From Sedimenticola sp. (GTDB lineage: Bacteria > Pseudomonadota > Gammaproteobacteria > Chromatiales > Chromatiaceae), in NCBI GenBank assembly GCA_027068915.1, contig JAMOLT010000061.1:62001-126000 (forward strand): 64,000 bases of DNA, read 5' to 3'. The stretch's first letter is position 1. Every line of letters starts with the position of its first letter. The notes below the pieces were generated by a model. The model saw only the letters and a program-made list of their open reading frames with translations, did no database searches and was not told the DNA's origin. A program made the position numbers and the translations under genes. Below, piece after piece: positions 28,392-37,911 of this stretch.

Positions 28392-29186
28392 TCAGCGGAA
28401 TATACCCGCCGCCCTAAGCGCAGCCTGTAACTCGGTCAGCGTCTCCACATCCCAGTCTGCTCTCGCGATATCTTTTGGCCAGGGGCTTCCTGGCAGAAAA
28501 CGTCCTGTGCGCACCAGCGCTGTTTTCATGCCCATCGCTGCAGCACCGGCAACATCAGTGTCCGGCCTGTCTCCAACCATAATACAATCATCAGGCGATA
28601 CACCCAGACGCTCCGTAGCCATTTCATACAGGAATCTGTGTGGCTTGCCGATGACTACGGCTCTTTGCCCCGTGGCCACTTCAAAAGGAGCCACCAAAGC
28701 ACCACCGCCGGGCAACACCTGCGCTTCGCCCTTGCACCATGAATCCACACTGGAATCCGGATTGGTTGCTACCAGCCTTGCTTTTCTGGACAGCACAAGA
28801 TTGATACCTAACGTCAGCTTTTCGTAATCGAGACCAGGGCCTTCACCAACGACCACGAAATCAGCTTGCTCCGGATCATCCGTGCCAGCTTTTGCCAGCG
28901 TTTCATGAAGCGCTTTCGCGCCAATAGCAAAGTAGCGAAACCCGGGTTTCTGCTGACCCAACCAAAGCGCAGCAGCGTCGGCAGAGGTCAATACCTGTTC
29001 AGCACACACATCTGAAAAGCCCATTTGGGAGAGTCGATCTGCCACTTGTGCAGGTGAACGTGTTGGATTGTTGGTGACAAACAGGTATTGGTGTTGTGAA
29101 ACCTGTTCTACAAATTCCAATGCACCCTGAAGCACTTTGTTGCCGTGATAAAGCACCCCGTCCATGTCAAGCAGGAAGGCTGTCAT
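28392..29186 (-). CDS. HAD-IIA phosphatase (NagD/phosphoglycolate phosphatase-like)
   Basis: This 264-residue enzyme has HAD motif I in FLLDMDGVLYHG, the C2 cap region with FVTNNPTRSPAQ, and motifs III/IV in VIGKPHRFLYEMA and MVGDRPDTDVAGAAAMGM. These are the marks of the NagD/PGP branch, which acts on sugar phosphates, nucleotides or 2-phosphoglycolate; the sequence does not settle the substrate. The second ATG, at 29186, is chosen because GGAG lies six bases before it; the ATG at 29198 has no spaced ribosome site. Confidence 0.88.
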   Translation of the reverse strand: MTAFLLDMDGVLYHGNKVLQGALEFVEQVSQHQYLFVTNNPTRSPAQVADRLSQMGFSDVCAEQVLTSADAAALWLGQQKPGFRYFAIGAKALHETLAKAGTDDPEQADFVVVGEGPGLDYEKLTLGINLVLSRKARLVATNPDSSVDSWCKGEAQVLPGGGALVAPFEVATGQRAVVIGKPHRFLYEMATERLGVSPDDCIMVGDRPDTDVAGAAAMGMKTALVRTGRFLPGSPWPKDIARADWDVETLTELQAALRAAGIFR

Positions 29187-29310
29187 AAGGGGCTCCATTG
29201 CTTCGTGCAGGTCTGTTGACCTGATGTTATTGATCTGGCAACCATGATGGCGCAGCGAAAAATCATTCTCGAATCCTTGCTGCCTGCTTAGCCAGCCGCA
29301 AGCCAGTGGA

Positions 29311-29643
29311 TCAGCCGATGAAAGTGGCTCCCGGCAGCAGTTCTTCGCTGAAGTTATCGGGGAGTGAACCCAGCAACTTCATACCCTCCTCCAGAGACAT
29401 TTTGCTTTGCAACATGCCCTTGCCTTCCGGGTAAAGCAATTCAACAACCATGTCTTTTCCCGTCAGATAAAACTGCAGGATAGTCTCCGCGCTGTCGAGC
29501 ACCCCCAGATAGTTGTCCTCTGCCGCCAGCAAATGCTCGGCCAGAGGCACGAGGCGATCCGCCGCCAGGAATTCCGGTTTGGAGGAGCTGATGGACGAAT
29601 CGTGGATGAAATCGCAGTAGTAGATTTTGAAGCCTCTTTCCAT
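29311..29643 (-). CDS. Hypothetical protein downstream of cysS
   Basis: This 110-residue protein (MERGFKIYYCDF...ATFIG) is acidic with no signal or membrane segment, and I recognise no family. It begins five bases after the cysS stop on the same strand and is probably co-transcribed. The regular mix of hydrophobic and acidic residues and the clean start argue for a real gene. Confidence 0.6.
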   Translation of the reverse strand: MERGFKIYYCDFIHDSSISSSKPEFLAADRLVPLAEHLLAAEDNYLGVLDSAETILQFYLTGKDMVVELLYPEGKGMLQSKMSLEEGMKLLGSLPDNFSEELLPGATFIG

Positions 29644-29648
29644 GTCGT

Positions 29649-31109
29649 TTATTCCCGTCTCCAGGTCGTTCCGCCGGCCCCGTCTTCCAGCACGATGCCT
29701 TTGGATTTGAGCTCATCACGAATACGATCGGCCTCGGCCCAGTTTTTTTGTGCGCGAGCGGTATTTCGATCCTCGATCAGCTTTTCTATCTTGCTTGAAG
29801 AAAAAGCAAACGACTCTGCCGATGTATTTTCACCATCGGCAACAACTCGAACCCCGAATGTATCTTGTAAAGAGAAGGGATCGCTAAAGGCACGTTCATT
29901 CTTCAACCATTTTTCTGGATCATCCTGAAGAATGCCAAGGATGCTGCCCATGCGCTTCAGTTCTGCCGCCATGCGCGCCGCTTTTTGCTCATCCTGACTG
30001 CGGGCCTTATTGATCTCCCGCACCAAATCGAACATGGCCGCCAGGGCTTCCGGGGTATTGAAATCGTCATCCATGGCCTTGTTGAAGGCCCGCACATATT
30101 CTTCCGCTTCCCCTGGTTCAGCTTGGGGCAGGCCCCGCAACGCAGTATAGAAGCGCGTCAGCGCCTGGCGCGCATTGATGAGGTGCTCCTCATCATAGTT
30201 GAGGGGGCTGCGATAGTGGCTGGTGAGAATGAAATAGCGGATCTCTTCCGGACGGTATTGCCTCATGATCTCGCGGATGGTGAAAAAATTGCCCAGCGAC
30301 TTGGACATTTTCTCGTCGTTCATGCGCACAAAACCGTTGTGCATCCAGTAGTTCACAAAATGATGGCAGGTGGCACCTTCGGATTGGGCGATCTCGTTTT
30401 CATGGTGGGGAAAGGTCAAATCGGCCCCGCCACCGTGAATATCGAAGGTATCACCTAGTGCCTTGGTGGACATGGCGGAGCATTCGATATGCCAGCCGGG
30501 ACGGCCCTTGCCCCAGGGAGAATCCCAGGCGGGCTCATCTGGCTTGGCAGCCTTCCACAAGGCGAAGTCCAGGGGATCGCATTTTTCTTCGCTGGATTCC
30601 ACCCGGGCACCGGCTTTGAGGTCTTCGATGGACTTTCCGGACAGCTGACCATAACCCTTGAAGCTTGTGACGGAATAGTAGACGTCACCGCTGTCCGTAA
30701 CATAGGCATGCCCGTTGTCAATAAGGCGCTGGATCATCTCCAGAATTTCCGGCATATGCCCGGTTGCCCGGGGTTCGATGGTAGGAGGCAGCACGCCCAG
30801 GGCATCCAGGTCTTCGTGCATTGCATCGATAAAACGCTGGGTCAGTTTGGTAAAGGGTTCGTTGCGCTCATTGGCACGCTGGATAATCTTGTCATCGATG
30901 TCGGTGATGTTGCGCACATAGGTGACATCATAGCCCTTGGCTTGCAGATACCTGTACACCACATCGAAAACCACGATCATACGTGCATGTCCCAGATGGC
31001 AGTAGTCATAAACGGTCATGCCGCAAACATACATGCGCACCTTGCCCGGTTCTATAGGCTGAAATTCTTCTTTTTTGTTGTGCAGATCGTTGTAAATCTG
31101 GAGGCTCAT
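29649..31109 (-). CDS. cysS: Cysteinyl-tRNA synthetase
   Basis: This 486-residue class I synthetase charges tRNA-Cys. The HIGH-type motif is HLGHAR, the KMSKS motif is KMSKSLGN, and zinc-binding residues are in [14 protein letters not shown] and HHENE. The anticodon-binding helices at the end contain [17 protein letters not shown]. The ATG at 31109 gives [16 protein letters not shown], the family start; the longer frame begins within the upstream repeat. It is transcribed away from the cyclophilin genes. Confidence 0.97.
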   Translation of the reverse strand: MSLQIYNDLHNKKEEFQPIEPGKVRMYVCGMTVYDYCHLGHARMIVVFDVVYRYLQAKGYDVTYVRNITDIDDKIIQRANERNEPFTKLTQRFIDAMHEDLDALGVLPPTIEPRATGHMPEILEMIQRLIDNGHAYVTDSGDVYYSVTSFKGYGQLSGKSIEDLKAGARVESSEEKCDPLDFALWKAAKPDEPAWDSPWGKGRPGWHIECSAMSTKALGDTFDIHGGGADLTFPHHENEIAQSEGATCHHFVNYWMHNGFVRMNDEKMSKSLGNFFTIREIMRQYRPEEIRYFILTSHYRSPLNYDEEHLINARQALTRFYTALRGLPQAEPGEAEEYVRAFNKAMDDDFNTPEALAAMFDLVREINKARSQDEQKAARMAAELKRMGSILGILQDDPEKWLKNERAFSDPFSLQDTFGVRVVADGENTSAESFAFSSSKIEKLIEDRNTARAQKNWAEADRIRDELKSKGIVLEDGAGGTTWRRE

Positions 31110-31363
31110 GGTATCGATGCTGTATATAATAGTGAGGTGAATACGCCAAGCATTAACCCGGCGCGGGCCTGGATTCCGGCCTCGGCAATTGCTCCTGCAT
31201 TGCGCTGCCTTCACCCATCCATGGGTTCGTGCACCGGAATGACGGGTAATGTTTTGGGTTCCATGCCGGCGCCAATCGCATATCCGGTTGATTTTACCCT
31301 ATGCGCAGCCGGGCGCACAGTTGTATCATAGGAGATTGTTTTAAAACCATTGCGAGTACCATC
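31110..31363. other. Divergent gap between cysS and ppiA with repeat ends
   Basis: This 254-base gap holds promoters in both directions. CATTAACCCGGC at 31151-31162 is a one-mismatch copy of the dispersed repeat end. It is followed by ATTCCGG (near 31172) and CCGGAAT (near 31236), an inverted pair of the small-palindrome type also seen at 2190-2250. No coding frame is supported. Confidence 0.5.
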
Positions 31364-31930
31364 ATGAATCGACTTTTACTCTCCCTGCTGTTTGTCCTGT
31401 GCCTGAGTTCTGCGGCTCTGGCAGAACCTGTCAAGGTGCTGATGGAGACCAGCAAGGGCAATATCGAATTGACCCTGGATCAGGACAAGGCTCCCTTGAG
31501 TGTGGCGAATTTCCTGCGTTATGTGGATGAAGGATTTTACAACAACACCATTTTTCACCGCGTCATTCCTGATTTTATGATTCAGGGCGGCGGGATGGAT
31601 ACCGACATGCAGGGAAAACCAGGCCATGCACCGGTCAAGAACGAAGCCAAAAACGGCCTGAAAAACCAGCGCGGCACCATCGCCATGGCACGTACCAGCG
31701 ATCCACATTCCGCCACCACTCAGTTTTTCATCAATCACAAGGACAATACCAATCTGGACTATCCCAGCTTCGACGGCTGGGGTTATGCTGTATTCGGCAA
31801 GGTCAGCAAGGGCATGGATGTGGTGGATGCCATAGCAGCCACCCCTACCAGCACAAAAAACGGTCACCGCGATGTGCCTGTGGAAACCATTCTGATTAAA
31901 TCTGTAAAGCGTGTGGAAACCAAAAAATGA
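31364..31930 (+). CDS. ppiA: Periplasmic cyclophilin-type peptidyl-prolyl isomerase
   Basis: This 188-residue protein has a signal peptide ([17 protein letters not shown]) and a single cyclophilin domain with the active-site region [23 protein letters not shown] and [10 protein letters not shown]. It speeds proline isomerisation during folding of exported proteins. The ATG at 31364 directly precedes the signal peptide. The stop overlaps the start of the cytoplasmic cyclophilin by ATGA, so the two arose by or are maintained as a tandem pair. Confidence 0.93.
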   Translation: MNRLLLSLLFVLCLSSAALAEPVKVLMETSKGNIELTLDQDKAPLSVANFLRYVDEGFYNNTIFHRVIPDFMIQGGGMDTDMQGKPGHAPVKNEAKNGLKNQRGTIAMARTSDPHSATTQFFINHKDNTNLDYPSFDGWGYAVFGKVSKGMDVVDAIAATPTSTKNGHRDVPVETILIKSVKRVETKK

Positions 31931-32415
31931 TTACACTGAAAACCAATCATGGCGATATCGTCATTGAACTCGATGAAGAAAAAGCCCCCCTCAGTTCAGA
32001 AAACTTCAAGCAGTATGTACGCGATGGCTTTTACGATGGCGTGATCTTTCACCGCATCATCCCCAACTTCATGATCCAGGGCGGTGGCTTCATGCCGGAC
32101 ATGATGCAAAAAGCCACTCGTGAGACTATCGAAAACGAAGCCAAGAATGGCCTGAGCAACAAGAAATACACCCTAGCCATGGCACGCACCATGGATCCAC
32201 ACTCCGCCAGCGCCCAGTTCTTCATCAACACCAAGGACAACAGCTTTCTCGACTACCCCGGACAGGACGGCTGGGGGTATGCCGTATTTGGCAAGGTAGT
32301 CGAGGGCACTGAAGTGGTGGATGAAATCGAGAAGGTGGCCACAGGTAACACGGCAGGCCATTCCGATGTGCCGGTTGAGCCGGTAGTTATTGAGAAAGCG
32401 GAAGTCAGCGAGTAA
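31927..32415 (+). CDS. ppiB: Cytoplasmic cyclophilin-type peptidyl-prolyl isomerase
   Basis: This 162-residue protein is a cyclophilin without a signal peptide. [34 protein letters not shown] and [14 protein letters not shown] match E. coli PpiB closely. It shares about two-thirds of positions by eye with the exported paralogue before it and is translationally coupled to it. Confidence 0.95.
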   Translation: MITLKTNHGDIVIELDEEKAPLSSENFKQYVRDGFYDGVIFHRIIPNFMIQGGGFMPDMMQKATRETIENEAKNGLSNKKYTLAMARTMDPHSASAQFFINTKDNSFLDYPGQDGWGYAVFGKVVEGTEVVDEIEKVATGNTAGHSDVPVEPVVIEKAEVSE

Positions 32416-32421
32416 ATACCA

Positions 32422-32448
32422 GCAGGCGCAGCCACTGACTGCGCCTGC
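32422..32448 (+). promoter_or_regulatory. Perfect hairpin between ppiB and lpxH
   Basis: GCAGGCGCAG (32422-32431) pairs perfectly with CTGCGCCTGC (32439-32448) around a seven-base loop. It lies in the 40-base gap between ppiB and lpxH, where lpxH has no clear Shine-Dalgarno. No T-run follows, so it may set mRNA stability or lpxH translation and need not terminate. Confidence 0.55.
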
Positions 32449-32455
32449 ATTCCCT

Positions 32456-33202
32456 ATGCCCAAAGTCCTCTTTATTTCAGACCTTCACCTGTCTCCGAAG
32501 AGCCCGGAAATCCTGCAGCAATTCAGCTTTTTTCTGGAACAAACCGCACCCCAGGCGCAGGCCGTCTACATCCTGGGCGACTTGTTTGATGCCTGGATCG
32601 GTGATGATGACCCCTCGCCCTTTGCTGCCCATGTACGGGATATGCTGCAACAGGCAAGTCAGCACACCCGCCTGTTTTTCCAGCATGGCAACCGGGATTT
32701 TTTAGTAGGGGAAGCGTTTTCCCGAGCGGCAAACTTCAGCTTGCTGGCGGAAGAACATGTCATAGAAATTGCCGGCAAGCCTGTATTGCTGCTGCACGGA
32801 GACCAGCTGTGCACCGATGACAAGGATTACCAGCAGGCCCGAAAACTATTTCGCAGCCCGGAGTTCTACGCACAAATCATGGCCTTGAGCATTCCAGAGC
32901 GCATTCGGAAAGCTGCGGAAATCCGCCAGATGAGCAGCGAAGCCACCACCGAAAAACCTTCAGATATTATGGACGTGAACCAGCAAGCCGTTGAGAGCAT
33001 CATGAAAAAACATGGCGTACAACGGCTGCTTCACGGCCACACCCATCGCCCGGCCAGTCATCAATTCAGGCTCGACGGGCAGCCAGCGGAGCGCATCGTG
33101 CTTTCCGACTGGCGTGCTGACAGGTCAGCCGCTTTGCAAATAGACGACAAAACGGGCATAGCAGAAGCCATACCCTGCCTTGCAAGGAGCGGCCTTACTT
33201 AG
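32456..33202 (+). CDS. lpxH: UDP-2,3-diacylglucosamine diphosphatase
   Basis: This 248-residue metallophosphoesterase hydrolyses UDP-2,3-diacylglucosamine to lipid X in lipid A synthesis. Metal-binding motifs are complete: DLHLS, GDLFDAWIGDD, HGNRDF, LHGDQLCTDD and HGHTHRP. The ATG at 32456 starts MPKVLFISDLHLS; the longer in-frame start lies within ppiB. The gene ends a few bases inside the convergent parvulin gene. Confidence 0.95.
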   Translation: MPKVLFISDLHLSPKSPEILQQFSFFLEQTAPQAQAVYILGDLFDAWIGDDDPSPFAAHVRDMLQQASQHTRLFFQHGNRDFLVGEAFSRAANFSLLAEEHVIEIAGKPVLLLHGDQLCTDDKDYQQARKLFRSPEFYAQIMALSIPERIRKAAEIRQMSSEATTEKPSDIMDVNQQAVESIMKKHGVQRLLHGHTHRPASHQFRLDGQPAERIVLSDWRADRSAALQIDDKTGIAEAIPCLARSGLT

Positions 33203-34229
33203 CTGCCTTTTCATCTAACACGGCATTCACCCCGCCAGACGCCCTCCTGGCCAACGGTCGCTTGCTCACGGAAAGAATTTCTATACTTGCCTGCGCCCTT
33301 AGTTCTTCGATGTGTGCAGCAATCAACTGCCGGCTGCGCTGATTTTGTAAATACCTTTCGATAAAATTCCTTACTTCTTCGTATGGAATCATCCCCGCAG
33401 ACCTCTTGGCCACCAGCTTTACGATGTGAAACCCGAAGCGGGTCTCGATCACATTGCTTATGTCACCCTCCTGCAACGAAAATGCCACCTTGTCGAGTGC
33501 AGCAGGCATATAGCCTTTTTTGATGAACCCAAGATCACCATCCGCCTCCTTGGCTTCCGCACTGTCGGAAAACTGTTTTGCAAGCACGGAAAAGTCCGCT
33601 CCCTGGCTGATCACACGGCGAATTCCCTCAGCCTTATGGCGAATCTCTTTCCTTGTTTCCGGATTCGCGTTCTCATTCACGCTTAGCAAGATATGCTTCA
33701 GGCGCAAAGCCTCTTCTCTCTTGAAGGTTTTTCTGCTGTAAAATTCTCGAATTTCTTCCTCCACAACAACAGGCTTGAGCAGATGATTGCTTTGCAGGTA
33801 TTCATCGATGAAAATCGCCCTCCGGGCAGCCAACCGCAATTGCTCCAGCGTCAATTCATTGCTCTCCAAATAGTGTTGAAAGCGTTCTTCGGTACCGAAT
33901 CTGTCTCTCGTGGACTGCAGTTCTTCCCCAATTTTCTTTTCCAGGTCAGGAATATCCAGTTTCCGGGCAGCTTGATAGAGCAGCTCCCGGTCTATGACTT
34001 TATCCAGCACCTTTTTTCTCACCCGATCTGCCAAAGCCACCGATGATTTTTTGTGCTTACGCATTCGCTGCCGAAGCTCTACCTCCATCTGGCTTGCAAA
34101 AACCGGCTGGCCATTGACTTTCGCTACAATGCTTCCCGCCCCCTCGCCCATCATGATTCCGACTCCGCTACGGCCCACCGGAACCATGAGTACGAGACAT
34201 GCCAGTACTAACCCACCACGTTTGATCAT
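33195..34229 (-). CDS. Exported parvulin-type peptidyl-prolyl isomerase (PrsA/SurA-like)
   Basis: This 344-residue protein has an N-terminal hydrophobic signal, a helical SurA-N-like chaperone region (about 35-165, VNGQPVFASQMEVELRQRM) and one rotamase domain (about 175-285) with LRLKHILLSVNENA, FSVLAKQFSDSAEAKEADGDLGFI and VIETRFGFHIVKL. ATG at 34229 follows AGGAG with five-base spacing. It is the last gene of a minus-strand run after two multiheme cytochromes and a subtilase, and its likely clients are those exported proteins. A general outer-membrane-protein chaperone role is the alternative. Confidence 0.85.
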   Translation of the reverse strand: MIKRGGLVLACLVLMVPVGRSGVGIMMGEGAGSIVAKVNGQPVFASQMEVELRQRMRKHKKSSVALADRVRKKVLDKVIDRELLYQAARKLDIPDLEKKIGEELQSTRDRFGTEERFQHYLESNELTLEQLRLAARRAIFIDEYLQSNHLLKPVVVEEEIREFYSRKTFKREEALRLKHILLSVNENANPETRKEIRHKAEGIRRVISQGADFSVLAKQFSDSAEAKEADGDLGFIKKGYMPAALDKVAFSLQEGDISNVIETRFGFHIVKLVAKRSAGMIPYEEVRNFIERYLQNQRSRQLIAAHIEELRAQASIEILSVSKRPLARRASGGVNAVLDEKAAK

Positions 34230-34241
34230 CTTCACTCCTTG

Positions 34242-35741
34242 CTACTCTTGTACAGAAACAACAACATCTGCAAACGCACCAACACGCCCAAGAGGAATCA
34301 TGATTACCTCCAGTGCACCAGCACTGGCATCCAGCTCGATACTGGCCTGTTGGGGGGCATCCCCCCATGGGTTGGCAAACAATACTGTTTCCGCGAGATC
34401 CTTGCGCATACGGTGATTTTCCAGAACCAGGATGATTACGGCATTGAGGGAATCATTGTCTATGGTGATTTGATACTGCCCACCTTCAAGAGCCACCGTT
34501 TCCAGGTTACCGTACCATCTTGATTTCCTCTCCAGCCTGATGTGCGTGCTGGCGGGAGCGGTGACGGTGGCCGCAGCCACATCAACCAGGCCATACCCAT
34601 ACTGCTCGTCCCGTCCGGCATTTCCAAGATCTACCGCGGTTGTTTGCAACTTCTGCCGCACTTCATGGTTTCTGCTAATGCCGTCACTATCCACATCAGC
34701 CGCACCGGAGGAAATTACCAGGGCCGCCGCACCGGAAACATGGGCGGCAGATTGGGATGTGCCACTGGCTTCGATATACCCCCCCTGCAGGGCGGAAGAC
34801 CAGATGCCCAACCCGGGCGCCGCCAGTTCCACCTGGGGAGCAAGGGGCGAAAAAATACCAATCTGGTCAGCTTCATCAGTACTCGCTACCGCTACGACCG
34901 ATGTATAGGCGCCGGGGAAGGCAGCTTCCCCGCCAAAAGTATTCCCGGCTGCAGCAACAATCAACAGTCCCGCCTCATAAGCGGCGTTACAAGCTGCTTC
35001 CAGCACCTGGGATTCGATTCCCGCAATACTGATATTGAGCACATCCATGTCATTGTCCACGGCCCATTGAATGCTCGCAATTATGCTGTCCAGGGAACCA
35101 AAGCCTGAACCATCCAGCGCCTTGAGCGCATACAGGGAGACTTCGGGAGCCACGCCAACCACACCAGTGCCGTTTGCTTCCGCACCAATGATTCCCGCGA
35201 TATGGGTACCGTGGCTGTTCCAGCTATCATCGAAAGGATCATTATCGTCATAGACGAAGTCATAGCCACCACGATAGTTTTCATCCAGGTCTTCATGGTA
35301 GTAGTCGATACCTGTATCCACGATGGCCAGCTTGACTTCCCTCCCGGTAATGCCCCGCTCATGGGCTTCCTGACTGCCGATACGCAACACACCCCAGGTA
35401 TTCCCGTACTCAGCATCATCGGCAGCAAAAAAATCACGTGCCAGATGCGTGTACTCGGGCTCTATACTGACAACGGTTTTATCTTCTTCCACATAGGCTA
35501 CCGCCGGATCATCCAGCAGCCCGGCAATCGCCTGATCGGGAACAACCGCCACCACTGCGGGAATCAGGTGATAGATACGTTTTACCGTGCCCCCGGCACG
35601 CTGGATCAGTTCCTGTTCCGCCTCTCCCGGCTGATGGTGAAACCCCACGATTACCGAAGAAGCCTGCGCGAACCCTGTTACAGGGAAAATAAAACCAGCA
35701 ATAACAACCACTAAACACAGTTGCTTGTGTATATACCTCAT
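34242..35741 (-). CDS. Secreted subtilisin-like serine protease (S8)
   Basis: This 499-residue exported protease has a signal peptide (to about residue 26), an I9-type propeptide (about 29-92, ending AVAYVEEDKTV), and an S8 catalytic domain with Asp142 (AIVDTGID), His177 (SHGTHIAG), the oxyanion Asn in AAAGNTFGG and Ser329 (SGTSQSAAHVSG). The last 100 residues look like a beta-rich extension (ITIDNDSLNAVIILVLENH). Two ATG codons are adjacent; 35741 has better spacing from GAGG. It lies between the cytochrome genes and the parvulin gene. By analogy with OzpA, which cleaves OmcZ in Geobacter, its substrate could be the octaheme cytochrome two genes upstream. Confidence 0.9.
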   Translation of the reverse strand: MRYIHKQLCLVVVIAGFIFPVTGFAQASSVIVGFHHQPGEAEQELIQRAGGTVKRIYHLIPAVVAVVPDQAIAGLLDDPAVAYVEEDKTVVSIEPEYTHLARDFFAADDAEYGNTWGVLRIGSQEAHERGITGREVKLAIVDTGIDYYHEDLDENYRGGYDFVYDDNDPFDDSWNSHGTHIAGIIGAEANGTGVVGVAPEVSLYALKALDGSGFGSLDSIIASIQWAVDNDMDVLNISIAGIESQVLEAACNAAYEAGLLIVAAAGNTFGGEAAFPGAYTSVVAVASTDEADQIGIFSPLAPQVELAAPGLGIWSSALQGGYIEASGTSQSAAHVSGAAALVISSGAADVDSDGISRNHEVRQKLQTTAVDLGNAGRDEQYGYGLVDVAAATVTAPASTHIRLERKSRWYGNLETVALEGGQYQITIDNDSLNAVIILVLENHRMRKDLAETVLFANPWGDAPQQASIELDASAGALEVIMIPLGRVGAFADVVVSVQE

Positions 35742-35791
35742 CATCCACCTCACAAAATTCAAATTGCCCAAAATGTTTACTACTCCATGAA

Positions 35792-36292
35792 CTACCATCT
35801 GCCGCCTCTACCTCCCCCCATCCCGCGGCTATGACAGGCGCGGCAGTTTCTCTGCAGAAATGTCTGTGTTTGGTGGTGAACATTGTTCCCCCTTCTGGGG
35901 TGGCCGGTGACCAGCGATACAGGATGGCAAAGCAGGCAATCCCGAAACGGCTGAATCACATAGTTGAGTTGCGCATCATCCCAGACGAAGGTATGGCAGG
36001 CTGTACAGTCATAAGGGTCACCGGGAACACCTCCGGGGGCGTCGGGCGCAAGGGAATAATAGATTTCTGGAATAGGTGTTCCGATCAAATCATGATGCCG
36101 ACCAGGGTTGTTTGTTTCCAGTTGAGGAAAGCGTTCCAGATCTTCATGGCAGAGCCGGCATTCTTCTTCTGTGGGAACTCCTGAAAAAATACTCATTCCC
36201 CCCCCGCCCATCCTTGCCTGACTACTGGAAGAAATAACGATTCCCGCAAGCAGCAAGATTGCAGTGCTTATGTATATCCTGGGTTGATTCAT
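35792..36292 (-). CDS. Tetraheme c-type cytochrome
   Basis: This 166-residue exported protein has a signal peptide (to about residue 26) and four heme-attachment motifs: CRLCH, CTACH, CLLCH and CRACH. Spare histidines (GRHHDL, TGHP, NVHHQ) can act as distal ligands. The mature N-terminus (RMGGGGMS) and the C-terminus (GMGGGRGGRW) are both Gly/Met-rich. It lies between the octaheme cytochrome and the subtilase and is probably an electron-transfer partner. It does not match a named tetraheme family that I can recognise. The start follows GAGGGGC. Confidence 0.88.
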   Translation of the reverse strand: MNQPRIYISTAILLLAGIVISSSSQARMGGGGMSIFSGVPTEEECRLCHEDLERFPQLETNNPGRHHDLIGTPIPEIYYSLAPDAPGGVPGDPYDCTACHTFVWDDAQLNYVIQPFRDCLLCHPVSLVTGHPRRGNNVHHQTQTFLQRNCRACHSRGMGGGRGGRW

Positions 36293-36330
36293 TGCCCCTC
36301 CTGCATTTATTCGGATGTTTCTGGAAGAGT

Positions 36331-36401
36331 GTTGAAAAACTGCGCTTTTCAACAACCTGCCAGTGAAAAGGAGAGAAACGCGTTTTTCCGCGTTTCTCTC
36401 C
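36331..36401. terminator. Double hairpin between the octaheme and tetraheme genes
   Basis: GTTGAAAA/TTTTCAAC (36331-36338 with 36346-36353) is followed by a strong 13-bp perfect stem GGAGAGAAACGCG/CGCGTTTCTCTCC (36370-36382 with 36389-36401). On the minus strand they follow the octaheme gene, where they could reduce read-through or stabilise its mRNA relative to the downstream genes. No long T-run follows the strong stem. Confidence 0.6.
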
Positions 36402-36429
36402 CCGTCAGGACGTTTCTATCTATGCTGTA

Positions 36430-37911
36430 TCAGTTACATGAAACCTCCTCATAGGCGCTGCCGAAAATGCTTTCCACCGCCAGGCCGCCACAGCTTGTCT
36501 CTTCACAGCTGGCGACGATTTCACTGTCAGTCCAGGAATCAACAGTACAGGCGGCGCCGGCAACGGTGATGCCAGTACCCGAACCAACCGCATTCATATA
36601 GGAACCAAACCCGCTGCCTGAAACCGTGAGGCTGTTGCCGGTTCTGCTGACTCCTTCGATCGCCACATATGGCAGGATCACCAGAGGCATGGGGTTACTC
36701 TCACTGCGTCCTTTGACTACACGCAGGTAGTAGCTACCCGGGCTGAGGGTGGCCGGCAGAGTGACATCCATGGAAGACACGGAGACTGTGTCCGGCGCCA
36801 GTTCGGTAACGGCTCCATCTGGCGCAGTCAACCTGGCCCTTGACTTGATCTCCATTGGCCCCATAAAGGTCAGCACTTCATTGATAAACGATGTACCAGT
36901 AATCGTGATAGCGGCGGTGGAGCCAGCGGTAACACTTTGCTGGCTCAGACCGGCAAGCTCGGGGGTCACAGGGCCAGAGAAAGGCGCAGGCATGAAAGAT
37001 GCCGCCAGATAGCCACCATGGCAGCCATTACAATCCTCAGGCGAGCTACCGATATGGCCAAAGCCCGGATCCTCTCCTCCGATAGTGATTATTCCGTCAT
37101 TATTGGAGTCAGCCTGGATATTGTGGATGGACTTGATGCCATGGCAATCCTGACATTTGCGGATTGCCCAGTCCGTACCCATCTGGTCATGACAGACGTT
37201 GCAACCAAGGCCGGAAATACCATCCTGGCCAATGCCCGTGCTGTGGTGATTTACGTCATTCCCCGGGATCAAGCGCCCGGTAACATCCGTACCCGTAGCA
37301 TGGCAGAAATCACAAGCACCCTCACCATTCGGGCCTTTTCCGATGCTGGTGCGTGGTGTAACCGAAGTTGGCGGCCGATTCGTAGGAATGTAATGGCCGT
37401 CACCGGGATTATCGACCAGTGAACCATGGCAATGCTGACAATTCAGCGCCTGAGCTGGCGCGGTCAGGTGGTGTACAGATGCCTGTCCGGGTATCTGCTG
37501 ATGGCAGTTCAGGCAGTTCTCGAAGTTTTTTCCCACCTCGAAATATCCCAGATCCGGATTGAACTCCATAACATGGCAAGCGATGCACTCATAGACCTCA
37601 CCCGGCGTGCCGAATGGCGCATCCGTCGGATCCTGAATCACCTGTCCGATCCGCCCATGGTGCCGGTTGGTGATGATTCCGGGCTTGATTTCAGGCGGGT
37701 CGAAAGTCCAGCCAATCTCCGTCAGGTCATCCGGGGTCAAGCGATCTGAGGCGTGGCAGTACCAACAGTTACGCCTTTCCAGGTCATTGAACACACCATC
37801 CGGAATCCCGATATTCTGGTTTACCGGTGGAGCAGGTACGGCTGCCCAGCTGGCGGTGGCGATCCCTCCCGCCACAACCAGCAAGCAAATTTTTGCAAGT
37901 CGCGTAAACAT
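36430..37911 (-). CDS. Octaheme c-type cytochrome with C-terminal TIG-like region (OmcZ-like layout)
   Basis: This 493-residue exported protein has a signal peptide (residues 1-23) and eight CxxCH motifs at about 49, 109, 133, 158, 200, 237, 253 and 294 (CWYCH, CIACH, CLNCH, CQHCH, CDFCH, CNVCH, CQDCH, CNGCH). Distal-ligand candidates include NRHHGR, SVHHLT and NHHSTG. Residues from about 312 are heme-free and look like one or two IPT/TIG beta-sandwich domains. Geobacter OmcZ is also an octaheme protein of similar length, with its hemes in the N-terminal part and a C-terminal part removed by a subtilase. The ATG at 37911 follows GGGAGAT. It is the first gene of the cluster. Confidence 0.88.
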   Translation of the reverse strand: MFTRLAKICLLVVAGGIATASWAAVPAPPVNQNIGIPDGVFNDLERRNCWYCHASDRLTPDDLTEIGWTFDPPEIKPGIITNRHHGRIGQVIQDPTDAPFGTPGEVYECIACHVMEFNPDLGYFEVGKNFENCLNCHQQIPGQASVHHLTAPAQALNCQHCHGSLVDNPGDGHYIPTNRPPTSVTPRTSIGKGPNGEGACDFCHATGTDVTGRLIPGNDVNHHSTGIGQDGISGLGCNVCHDQMGTDWAIRKCQDCHGIKSIHNIQADSNNDGIITIGGEDPGFGHIGSSPEDCNGCHGGYLAASFMPAPFSGPVTPELAGLSQQSVTAGSTAAITITGTSFINEVLTFMGPMEIKSRARLTAPDGAVTELAPDTVSVSSMDVTLPATLSPGSYYLRVVKGRSESNPMPLVILPYVAIEGVSRTGNSLTVSGSGFGSYMNAVGSGTGITVAGAACTVDSWTDSEIVASCEETSCGGLAVESIFGSAYEEVSCN

